A stretch of 64,000 nucleotides of DNA. Origin: Sipunculus nudus (taxonomy: Eukaryota > Annelida > Sipuncula > Golfingiida > Sipunculidae). Below the pieces are notes generated by a model. It searched no databases and was not told the origin of the DNA. It worked only from the letters and a program-made list of their open reading frames with translations. This document shows positions 1-29,900 of the stretch, in pieces (positions within the stretch are counted from its first letter, which is position 1; every line of letters begins with the position of its first letter). The translations under genes and the position numbers were made by a program. The stretch lies in contig CM049309.1 in the NCBI GenBank assembly GCA_026874595.1, positions 46,840,079-46,904,078 of the forward strand, given 5' to 3'.

Positions 1-2862
1 AATGGTATTACCAATAAATTCTGGTATTTTCTTAAGTTTTAAATGCAGTAATATACAGTCTCATGATTTTCAGTATTTGTAATACAGTATTTTTTTCAGG
101 CTTGTTAAGCTGTATGTTTGTGAGAAGGTGGATTGCACAATCATGTGAAATATCCAAACCATAATGAAACCATTTGTGCCTCTGAATTTTGTCCACAGAT
201 GGCAGCACTCAGCATTAAAGCACAGCAATATTTTCAGATGTAAATAATATATATTTGCTAGTCAAACTTTTGTATATTTCCAAAGTAGCTTTATTTAGGA
301 TTAAGAAACATTCATGCTCTTTGAAATAAATATTTTGAATAAAATTTTCAGTGTTACTTGTTCTGTGTTCTGAACTTGGTGGTTGCCCTCCTGAAATGAC
401 CACTGAGGCTGTATTGTCTATTCAGATAAAACAGATTCCTCAATGTCCCAATACCCTTAAGTCATATTTCAGACACTACTTGGCTTTCAGGAAAGAATAC
501 AAGTAAAATGTGTTGTCAATTTATTTTCACCTTTCATGGTTTCATAATTCCAGCTAGTCGCTCCAAGCCAAATCTGTTCCTGGCTCAGTCTTATAACAGA
601 GCAGTTGGAATATGCTTAACTGACTTTCACAAGCTGCTTAGCTACTGCAGAGACCATAATTTTTATAATCAACTTTAAGAACCTTTTTGGGAAATTTTTA
701 CCTTGCCAGAAAATGTATATGAATTGACATATTGTAAAGGCTTCAGCATGAAACAGTCTCACAGTAAACACATTTAATACAGACTTGCTGAGAATGATCT
801 CAAGTTCCCCCCCCCCCCCCCTTTAAAAAAAACAGACTTTGTAGTACAATATTCCTCTCCCAGGGGGCTCCACTGTAATCAAGCTCCTATGACTGAATTA
901 AATGCATCCTGACAGTGAAGTAAAGGCAAATTAAAGAAACCCAAGCTTACAACTACTTAAAAAGACAGGCCATTGAGCAGCTATGTTTCATCTGCAGCTG
1001 TGAAAAAAACTTCTTAATGCTTATGGGTTTAACATACAAAGATAAAAGGATCTCAAACTTTTATTTCTAAAGCTGACTTTGACAAAAAGAAAAGTGGATC
1101 ACACCTGTTGACCACCCCACTAAGACCACTATTTTTGGTGCCAGACTAATGTAAATCATCATCTAAACCTGCTATCATAACCTCTTTGGCTGGTCATGCA
1201 GGTAGGCCGGTTAGCAAGAGTTCACTGTATTTTGTACCTTTACTTTAAAAGTTTAAACATTCGTGCTCTCCTGAAATTGTAGAATGTCCAATAATTGGCC
1301 AACAAACTGTTGCTCAATTTTGCCAGATGTTCAAAGGGATGCCCTTAAAAAACATGAAACAGCAAGGTTTATGTGGTGCTTCTTGTTTTCTTCAAGGATG
1401 TTTATGCATCAACCTTGAGCACTTCTTTTGTACTTGTGTGCAGGTATAGTTTTGTTTGTGGAATTTGCAATCCTTTTCCAGTTCTCAACATGACACCCAG
1501 AAGTTTATAGGGGAGTTGGCCTGGCCAGATCTCCAGAAGGAAGAGTGTTTATAAAGAAACTCCTGAATCCTGGCATACATTTTTTGGTAATTAAGAATTG
1601 TGACATTTGTTCTTAGAAATGCCTGGACAGGTTTCCCAGCAATCATGTTCACCTTGCAGGACTACACATTGCTGATGATGTTAATCTTATGTGACTTTTC
1701 AAACTATTTGAAGTGTCCCAATTTTCACTTCAGTGTAGTCACGGACATACACCCAATGACCATGCAGGATTTTACCATATTACGGTCATTAGGTAATATG
1801 CTACTTGTAAAGAGAAATGTTAAGGATTCATGACTTTTTCAGCGCTTAAAGGAATTTCTTTTCTTTTTTTAAATATTCAAATGTGGCATAACAGCAACAA
1901 ACAAACAAGGATAATAATGTGTAATAATAAATAACAACTTGCATATGAAAGTAATCATATTTAATACAAAAAAAGAATGCTGCCTCAAGGCAACATGTTA
2001 TCACATGCATGGCATCCAATTGCAAAAAGTAATATATATACAGACAGAAAATATGTTTGATGTCATGTTTAACCAGTGGCAGAAAATGAAAGATTCAATG
2101 ATTTAACACACTGCAGATCACTTGCTGATAGAATGTATACATGGTAGTGATAGCAGTTGTCAGATTAAATGCTGTGTTCATGACAATAAGCACTGCAGGT
2201 GTAACTTTTATATCAAGCCATTTAGTCTTATACTGCTTTAATACAGGTCATCTCGTGCTATTTATAATAACACTGCATTTTTGCATTAAAATCTCTAACT
2301 TCAGATTTCTCAGTTTGTCATTAACTGCTTCTATGTGGGTCAAGTTTTACGTTTCACATTCCAGGATTTTTTTGTAAAGTAAACATTGCATGTCAAGTAA
2401 CTTCACTACATTTGATGTCAAATACTTAACATAGTTTATCATATAACATCTTAGGTCCCAAAAGTCTTCACACTCGGCAGTGGTGCATATGAAGATTAGA
2501 TATCTTAAACAAGGACCAATTTCAACTCAATGAAAATTCTCTTATTTAAACAGATATTGATACCATTACTGCAGGTAATATGTCATGACTATCATGGACA
2601 AAAGCAAAGCATCATTTAACTGGATTATCATATAAAATCACAAGCCATCCTCCTGCATGGTCCCTTTTGATTTAACGCAAACTTGCTCCCTTTCAGATGT
2701 CACTCGCTGTACATGATTTGTCATTTAAGCACAGATAATCTTTTCATGCCCATTTCACAATATTTTATCTCCACGAGATCTCATTGTTATACAACCAGTA
2801 GCCTTCCTTGATGCTATGCATGATATTGCATTGTTTGTGCTTTCCTATGGAATTAAGTGCAC
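1..2862. other. HADHA downstream flank; possible long 3' UTR
   Basis: No coding region is supported here. On the minus strand this is the 3' side of HADHA, so part is probably its 3' UTR. The nearest clear AATAAA on that strand lies at 1060-1065, with another near 290, which would imply a 3' UTR of about 1.8 kb or more; a variant signal closer to the stop cannot be excluded. A run of 15 C lies at 807-821. The short open frames are AT-rich, lack splice context and match nothing I recognise. Confidence 0.4.
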
Positions 2863-20718
<17,856 letters not shown>

Positions 20719-20943
20719 GGTCGCTGTCAACTTGCCGGCTGTGATCCTTGAACTCTCGTCACCTCTCGTTCGTTTGGTGAATTAAATTTTGGTTAAATTT
20801 TTCATTATTTGGGTACAGAACCCCTCATTTCATATCTATTTGATGATTTTCGTTATCGGTTTATAATATCAATGCACTACAATGTTTTCAGGAGCTTTTT
20901 AACTTCAGCGAAAACTTGAAGGCCAAAGGTCAAGGCTGAAAAG
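20719..20943. promoter_or_regulatory. Bidirectional promoter / 5' UTR region shared by HADHA and HADHB
   Basis: Only 225 bp separate the two divergent start codons, so both promoters and both 5' UTRs must overlap or lie here, unless non-coding 5' exons exist elsewhere. I see no canonical TATA box placed for either gene. In mammals HADHA and HADHB are also head to head and share a bidirectional promoter, which supports this reading. A DR1-type site lies at the HADHB-proximal edge. Confidence 0.8.
20920..20932 (+). promoter_or_regulatory. DR1 nuclear-receptor element
   Basis: AGGCCAAAGGTCA is two AGGTCA-type half sites spaced by one base, with a single mismatch in the first half site. It lies 11 bp upstream of the HADHB ATG. 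DR1 sites bind HNF4, RXR heterodimers and COUP-TF class receptors, which regulate beta-oxidation genes in many animals. The trailing AAGGTCAAGG could also serve an ERR-type monomer. Sequence match only; occupancy is inferred. Confidence 0.45.
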
Positions 20944-23900
20944 ATGGCAACGCTGTTGAAGTCTGCGGCTCCTCTCTTTTCTCTTCAATCCCGTGTTCGT
21001 AAGTATTTAGAGCAAATATATTTGATTAAGTTGGTGCATGTATTGAAAAAATGTTCATGTAGTTTATAATAGCAATTAAGGGGGAAAATATTATCCGAAA
21101 AGTGAAGAAAGGTATGTGTGACTAGACTGCTGTCATCAGCTTTCAACTCAAGTGTTGGTTACCCAAGTCTGCCCGGCGTTTCAGCATGTACACCAAGGGG
21201 CCCCGCCCACATGATGCAAGCTAATTATTTTGACATAACAACGAAAGATTTTTCAGTTACTTAAACCAAAACTTCCACCTCTTCCAGACATATTTTTTTT
21301 AAATCTTGCTATAGCAGTTTAGATAAATGTATCATGATAGGACTTTTTAGGTTTAAAAGTAAATATAAAAAAATAATATTGTAAAAAATAAACTTGTAAA
21401 TTTTATTTTTATAGTCTATAGACAGTCAGCATTGTTTTAATGATAGTATGTCCTATCTAATACCACATGAAAATTATCATTTGATTGTTGTGTGAATTGT
21501 TATATTAATGCATTGTAGTTTAACTTGTCAAATTTTGCTAGTCAGGCCACACTGGTGAATTAAATGTCAGTAATTACTTTTCAGACTGTAACCTATAGTC
21601 ACACATGTTAGATTGAATTCAGTTTTAATTAAATCATTTTAAAAGATTTAAAATTTCATCTAAATTAAACTTATTGACTTTTGAATTTGTATACTTGATA
21701 ATATATTATTCAAGGGGTTAGGGTTTACTTATAAACCAGTGAAGTGCGAGATGGAGTACATTCTAGTGGCAGGAAGTTTACAAAAAGCTGAAGGTTAAAT
21801 TTTTTAAGCTTTTGCAACATCGCATACGCTTAACGCCTAGTTGTATCTTAAATATAGGTGCTTAATCCTTGTCTTGATTAAATTGCATAGTAAATGTGAA
21901 TGCTGTGAACTGTGTTCTTTATGTGTAATTAAAACACCCTAGCATAGTACCTAATCAGGATCGCACTACCAGTACTCATGGTTGCATTCATATTTGGTTA
22001 CTTGTCGGCACATACACATACCTACTCAGGGCAATTAGTAGACAGAATCTGAGGAGAGCAGTAATTAAAGGAAGTATATCATTTCTAATGAGTCTTCAAA
22101 TCGACAGGGACATGTCAGTGAGAATGTTTGAGAAGAATAAGTGCAAAAGCTCTTTATAAATCAAATGTATCCATGATAACTCGGTTGGCTTGGCAAAAGA
22201 AACAGGATTGGTTCTTTGCAAAATGTGATACTTGTGAAGTAAAGTGATCAAACTTCAAGTTACAATGTACAATGAAATTATCTCTAAACCTAAATATTTT
22301 CACTTTTTTAATTATTGTTTTTGTGACTAGTTGCACTCTACAAGATTGTTTGAAATTGACACAGGACTGAATGTGTAATTAATTTAATCTTTTAGAATGT
22401 GTCCGATGCCTCAGTGTCACACAGACATGTCAAGCCAAGGCATCAGGTAAGTCAAATCCTATTCATTATTATTTCAAAGATATTGTTAAATCTAAACTTT
22501 TGACTAAATTGATGGAAATCAACCAACCCATAACTTTGATTTATTGTCTATTTATTAGCTGACTTCATGACTCCTTTTTAAACACTCAAGGTTGTTATTC
22601 CCATTGTCAAAGATTTGAATCTTGACAATTGATGTCATTTCTTTTGAGTGCCTGCACCTTCCACTGGACTAACCTGCTAACTCAAGAGCCACCCAGTATT
22701 TAGTGTTTTTGTGAAATAGTAACTAATAACAGAAGAAAAGGAAAACCTGTAACATGGTAATTCAGAATGAGTCTCTTTCATTGAACAGTAAAATTATGTT
22801 AGGTGGACAAATTGTTTAAAACAAATCTTTTTTTAAACAAAATGTTATTTATGTAAAAGATATTAAGAAGATAACAATATATCAACAGGGTGCAAAATAG
22901 AAGTTGCACGCATGCATGTTTGCATGTACATTTTCTTTTGTGCAGGTAGAAATCATACCGAGGTCACACTTTGTGCACATATTATAAACCAATGGAAAAA
23001 TGTTTGTGCAGTATCTTATTTTTTTCACTATTTATAAACATCACAATCATAAATTAGCATTTCTATTCTATGAGCAACAGTTACTCCTTAACAAGCAAAT
23101 TTTCTCACTAGTATTAGTACTATTCAAGGTGCATGTTGAAATCTTTAGGTGCATGTAGGTTTTGTTTCAAGGGTGCACCTGGAGCATGTAAATTTTTTAG
23201 CCTAATTCTTACCTTGAATCAACATATGATAGAATTCAAGAGAGATTTAATATACTGCCAGGAGAATACTTAATGTATTTTAATTTGGCAGATGCTTAAC
23301 CTTTAGCAGGGAAAAAAAAACCAAATAAATGAGGGTCCATTAATAACAAATGAAACAGATGTATTAACACTTCATACTAGTGAAGGAGATGTTAGTATGT
23401 TAACAGCTAGGATTAGGGACTTTTATGAGATATTTGTACAAATGTTGTGTCATTATCCTTTGTCAGTGGACAAATGGAATAAAAAATATGATGATGTAGA
23501 TTGGTCAGCTACATTTAGCTTGCCTTTTCATGTTCATAGAGCTCCAAACAGGGTTGGCAAGTTTTAGGCAGGAAGTTTTTAACCATAGGTTATAACCTGG
23601 TTAAAACTGCCTCGCCTAAAACAGGTTTTAGGCAGGTTTAAGGCACCAAAGTGCCTAAAACCTATATTTGTTTAAATTTTTGACATAAAGATCTATAAAA
23701 CTACCAAACTGGCTGGGGTGACTCAGTCACAAGGCTTTGGGCTGGACTTCGGGAAGGTTTCAGGTTTTAGTAATGCATGATTTCCTGTTTGCTGGCATCA
23801 TGCATCCTTCAAACAGCCTGTATAGGTTTCTTGTGCTTGAGACCATGTTGGTGTGGCACATAGTTCATTGGCCAAGGTAATTTCATTATCAGGACCCTTT

Positions 23901-26900
23901 GGGTTTGCTGATGAGTGCCTGTGCTACCTGGAATGATGTAATAGCCTCCAGTATGCTTCTAGTAAGGGGGGGCATCAGAGGGGCAGGCCATGCTTGATTA
24001 GACCAGTTAATTACTATTTATCAGGGTGATAGGTTCATAAGACCCAGTGGTCATAAGTCCTACTGCTGTGTACTAGTAGATGTTCATGTGAACTTTCATA
24101 ACTGACTAGGAGGATGCAATCAACACCCTTGCCCTGAAAACTGTTCTTGAGTCAAACTTAGTTTGCAGTCAGGGGCCCTGACCATGACATGTAGGTTTCG
24201 CAGGCCTTTAGGTTGAACACGGCCCAAAAGTAATTATGAATATTCTGTGGTTAGCAACATATTCACTGCAATATATTTTTGCATTTTTCAGTTTTATACT
24301 AATTATAGTGTTTCATTAGGGTTCCATTTTCACAATCTCATCATACAGTTAACAGAGTATATCCATCATTATATAGACTAAAAGTATGTGCAAAAATCTT
24401 AAAATCTGACATGGAATGACTTATAGCTAAGGGAATAAATAAAACGTTGAAATTCTTGTTCATTATCAGATAATGTAAAAGATATCATATTTTTAGTTTA
24501 TGGCTAGCATAAAAGATCCGTTATAATATATAAAATCAATCTTTTGTTATTTGCCATTTGAAGCTACACGCATACAAACATACATGAAATGTTAATGAGA
24601 GTATAGTTTAAAGGACTTTTCATCAGTGTAAATGGAACAACTTTTTTAAATTTGGAAAACTTTGACATATATCACAAAATTTAATCCCTAGTGATCAAAA
24701 AGCCAATCCAAGTATCAGGTTATATGCTTACAGTATGAGCATTCTTTTATAAATTGGCAGTAAAGGAGGTGGGAGATTTGGGGATACAAGCTAAAACTCT
24801 CAGACAACTGTGTTTATATGGGCACTTTCACACAAAAGGTTGAGTGATTAGTCTCACTGGGGAGTAAAAACTGAATACCTAACAGAGCAATATTAAGTTT
24901 ACCCCTGAAAAGGTATATATCTTAGCTAACGGAAACTGTTTAGTATACCATTTTACCTATGAACTAATAAAAGTTACATTGAATTCAGAAATTCAAACAT
25001 CCCATATTTTTACAATAATCTTTTTCTCTTCACAGCCCTACATAATTTAAATTTCCGCTCATTGGTTTGTTCTAATGTCTTTATCTGATGTATTTGATCA
25101 TGCCCTAAGTGCATGGTAAAAAAAATCTTCAATCAAATTTATTTGTTTTATGAAATTTTCATATTTTTATAAAAATTTAACAGTGCATTTTAATTATGAT
25201 TAATGGAAGTATGCTGTCAGTCTTTATTCTGACACTGCTCTGGTCAATTAGTAACAGAAATGGTGAGAGAAGTTGTTCAGCTGTACAGAGTTCAAGAAAT
25301 CAGGAAATATGTTGATGCCTTAGTCTGTTGTCACTTGATTTATATGATAATGGTTTTTACCAACATTTGTACTGGAGAGGACATTATTTTAACATGCACT
25401 GTGGAAGAATTCAAAAGGAATATTTTTGTTCCCTCTCTCTCTTGTATTGTTCATGGACCTCTTGAACATAAAGTGAATCAGTGTCCACCTCATTTTCCAG
25501 AGGCAAGTTCATCTGCAACTATTTGGACCTTGTGGTTAAAGGAGCACAAAATAGACATACCCAAGTATCAGTTATTAAGTATAATGTAAGTCAATTATGA
25601 CTCCATGATATTAAATGACACCTAAAGCAAGATTATAAATATTGAATGGCTTGTACCTTTTGCTTTGTTGAAAAAAAATATAATCCAGACAAAATATTTT
25701 TAACAAAAATTTGGAGAAATGGTCATCTTGAAAATTAAATATTTCACAGAATTTTAATCAGAAGCAGTTTTGTTCACAATCCGTAATGCAAATATAATTT
25801 GTTTTTTGCACTCATGCTTTATTTCCAACACATTTACTTTGAATATCAACATCTATCAACTTATTTTACAACATACATTAAACAATTGGTTCATAGACAA
25901 CATAGCTCTCCTGAATGAAATATAAACAAAATGTTTATAGTAGACCTGGGGAAAATATCAATATATATATATATATATATATATATTAATTTATTCAAAA
26001 TTTGGGACATACATTTTTGTATCATGTGATAACTACAGATATGGGTCCTGCTAGTAGTATTTTGCATTGTTACACAACAGTTGTGGAAATGGACATTTCA
26101 GTTGCTTTTGGCTCTTTACTTGTGAGGATTTTACCATTAAATTTGAATTTAAAATATAAAAACAACTGAGACTTAGATAAACTGGAACCAGAAAATTAAG
26201 CTTTTGCAAGAAGACAATGTTTATATTATTGTTTTCATAGACTTCACTATGAGACTTGGTAAAATGGATGGAAAAATAAAAGCACATTGTCAAAGACCAA
26301 GTTCACATGATGCCTTCACACTAACCACCCCCAGCCCCAACACTGATAACTGTGTCATTTAAAATGTGTACCAGCAATTTGGGAGACCATAGTTTCAAAA
26401 GCTGTTTTACCAAACTCTTTGGTTTCACAAGTTGTTGACTTTTTCATGAGGCAAAAGTATCGGCAAATATGATTGTAGTTGCTCTCATGAAGTAATGATT
26501 CATAGCTGGTGAGATGGCAAGGAAACAAAAAGCACTGGTATTTTCATAAGAATTATCTTTGGCCAAAACAATTTGGGTTGATTCGTCAGCAATGAAATCA
26601 TCAATATGGCACAGTTACATAAAATATGTGACATGAAGAGAGTTAATGATCCAGATAATGAAATGTTAGATTTTGGTAAAAATGAAAATTAGGGCTGTTC
26701 GACTATTTCTACCGGTCTAATTTGGTAAAGAATCTTAATATGTATGTGGTTCTAGTTAAAAACAGATACAATTACACATTTTTTATAATACCCAAAGAAT
26801 TAGATGAAGGGGTCTATGTAGTAAACTGCATGGTATTTATTAAAATTAAAAGTAAGCAGGTTAGGTATCCACAGTGATTGAAAGCTTCAAGAACTACCAT

Positions 26901-29900
26901 GCAAATCTGAAAGACTGTAGGGTTGTACATTTGACACTTTTATCACGTGTTAAAAAAATGTCCTCTCCAGTACATTTAAGTAACACAAGATTAAAGTCTG
27001 CTACTGTCACAATTTACATGCAATTATTGCAGGTATGCTTTTTGTCTGCTTCTCACTTCTGTACAAAGAAGGAACATGTAAAAGAAAGGCTTAATCATGA
27101 ATTCATCAATGAAGATTCATCACTCTAAACATTGGTCTGACAATGAATGGAGTTACATGCTAATTTATATATATAATGAGCCAAACTACCTCCCTAAACC
27201 AGTCAGTCTATTTATATTTATCACTAGGACAAACTTGAAGTAAATATTAAGCTTACTTGGAGAAGTATTCCTCTAGCCTGCCTCATGTTAAAAATGATTG
27301 TACTGGAGAGGACATTTTAACAGATACACTCATTGCTAAACTGGCCACAGAATATTAGATGGTATGCAATGCAAACACCAGGGAATTTATCTTCCTAGCT
27401 ACCTGTTACATATAAACTAAAATAGGCTTTTAATTTCTACATTAAAGTGAATTTTATCTGTCTGTACTGGAGAGGACAATTTTTTTAACAGGCATATACC
27501 AGGTAAACAAGTGCCAAATCATCCCGGTCAGGACACACATACCCAGCCCTTAGTTACTAAAACATGATTAGATATAATACTGGCTGTTTAAAGCAGGAAT
27601 TTGTTTTGTGACATGAGAATTACATTTCTTGTGAGGATGCAATGTACTGGAGAGGACAGGTCCCAGCAAAATTTTTTAACCAATTATGATATTGAAGGAT
27701 ATTGATTGGATAATTTTAACCACCACTATGAAAGTCATGAAACTTGGAGCACATGTAGTTTACATGTTACAGCATGTGCTGTGATTAGAATATTTCTGTT
27801 CTGGTGAACAAATTTCAGTCATATTTACATTAAATTTTTCCATTTTTGTGAGTGAGACTCCAAAATTCGATGAAAATTACACTTAAATGGCCAGATTTTC
27901 TTAAAAAATTGGCTTAGAGTTATAAAATTTTCTGTGTTTATAGAGGCTGGTGTGGCCTTTACAAATATGATAATATGTATCATATTTTCAGCCACAAAAC
28001 TTACCTGTGAACCATTGTTTAACAATTTTTCATATCCAACCTTTAGTGTGAAAGTGCCCATATGGAAAACCTGAAGTAGTGTTGTATTCATTTGTTGCAT
28101 TTTTTGTATCATGGTTTAATTTGTTTAGTTTGAATAAAGTGTTCCTAACTTTTAATTTGTTGAGCATATTTCTTTAATGAATTTAGCTGTGTAACAATAA
28201 AACATAGTTAAATTGCAAGTCATGGTGAGGGTAAATAAGGTTTTAGGCAGTTAAAGGCAGTTTTAGGCAGGTTATAACCTATTTTAGGCAGTTAAAGGCA
28301 GGTTTTAGGCTCTGCCCTGCCGAAAACAGGTTTTGGGCAGTCTAAAACCCAACCCTGGCTCCAAACATTCAGACATAACAATATAAAATGTTGACAATGG
28401 ATTTTCTGTAAAAGTTATTTAAATGGCAAATTTTAAGCTCTCCTAGATGTAATTATTGCAGTGAAATGGACTCTGTAGAACATTTTTTATTTGAATGTCA
28501 TAAGATATGTAATTTCTGGTTCATTTTATAGAAATAGTGGAAAAATATTTGATAACTATTCACAGCTTTGTTTGACAGATTTTATATTTGGAAGTCAAAG
28601 TGAAGATGGAATGATATATTCTATTCTGAACTATTGTCTTTTGGTATGGAAAAGGTATATTTATGTGGAGTAGTTTAATTATATAAAAGTCTGACTGTTT
28701 TACTGCTTATCTCCAAGACTTTAAATTAACATTAGAAACAGAAATATAAATAAATATGCTAAAAATGAATAATAAGACACACAGGGATATATGTTTGAAA
28801 ACATTTGCTTGAAAAACTATGATGTCATATTGCATATATGTACATGAAATATATGAATAAAAGCTTATAAAAATATTTTTTTTGCTCAGGGTTGTAATAT
28901 TTATATACAGGAGCCTTGAGCCAAACTTTTTTTTATGGTATAAAGAGATATTGAGCATTATTTATAGTTGTTGTGAGGTACACACATAATTAGCCTAGCA
29001 GGTGGACTAGTCACGTACGCATATCACTTGAGAACGATGAAAAGGTGGTTCAACAGGCTACATGTACAAATTTAAATCTATGCAGCTTATAGGTACACTA
29101 TTATATCCATGTGGCACCGTCTCCTGAAAGTCAAAGGGTGACCGGGTCAGAAACTGGGACAGACAGTAACCCAGTGTGGAACAAAGTCCATGTTCCCTTA
29201 AACTATAGATTACTGATAAGATGTATATATCAGCAGCATTGCACAACGATAATAACTACTTTAGACTATGTTCAGACAACTACAGGTGCTATGTCGTACA
29301 CTTTGGTATCATTTTCACCTCTTGTGGAGTACCTGTTGACCTCTGTTGCACACACGCTTGCTCTGTTTTAACCATAAATTACCATTTGGTCTGGTTTCAG
29401 ACTTCCAGTTCAGGTTTTGAACAGTATCCAAAGGTCAAATAAGGATTCATACTCTCTTCATGGCTATAGAATATAAAATCTTTGTTAAGGTCTAACCTTT
29501 AGTTTTCATCAGGTTAAATGTTCTAGGAAGTGTGCTACGTGATGTAGCACCACAAGATAAAATGTGATATTAGACTAGGACAGTGTATGATTTAATAACC
29601 CGCCCAGAACTTAAATGTATATTGGTATGTCCACTGAATGAAAGGATCCCCGGTATTTGCTTTTGGTGTCTAATACCTGTCATTGATTAATATTGGACTC
29701 TTTAAATGCAGATTTTGACTGTTAATATGTATCATGTTTTACCTACTGTACTTCCTTTTTTTAAGTATATGTGACCACTTTTTAGACTCTTCCCCCCCCC
29801 CACCCAGTGGTCAGTGAGAAGAATGTATTCCTGCCCAAATGACTATATTTTGTTCTTTTGTTGAGTTTACTGTCACCTGTTGTTAAATACGTGGTTCAAT

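Noticed and set aside
25260-25589. 109-codon open frame as a hAT transposase
   Set aside because: No zinc-finger, RNase-H-like or hATC dimerisation motif seen; composition matches surrounding non-coding DNA.
26690-26730. TAGGGCTGTTCGACTATTTC as the end of another hAT element
   Set aside because: It resembles a hAT terminus, but no convincing inverted partner or 8-bp duplication was found; the nearest CAGCCCTTA (27543) lacks matching flanks.
29058-29442. Overlapping 60-90-codon open frames on both strands
   Set aside because: No homology, splice context or start context; they look like chance frames in a less AT-rich patch of HADHB intron 2.
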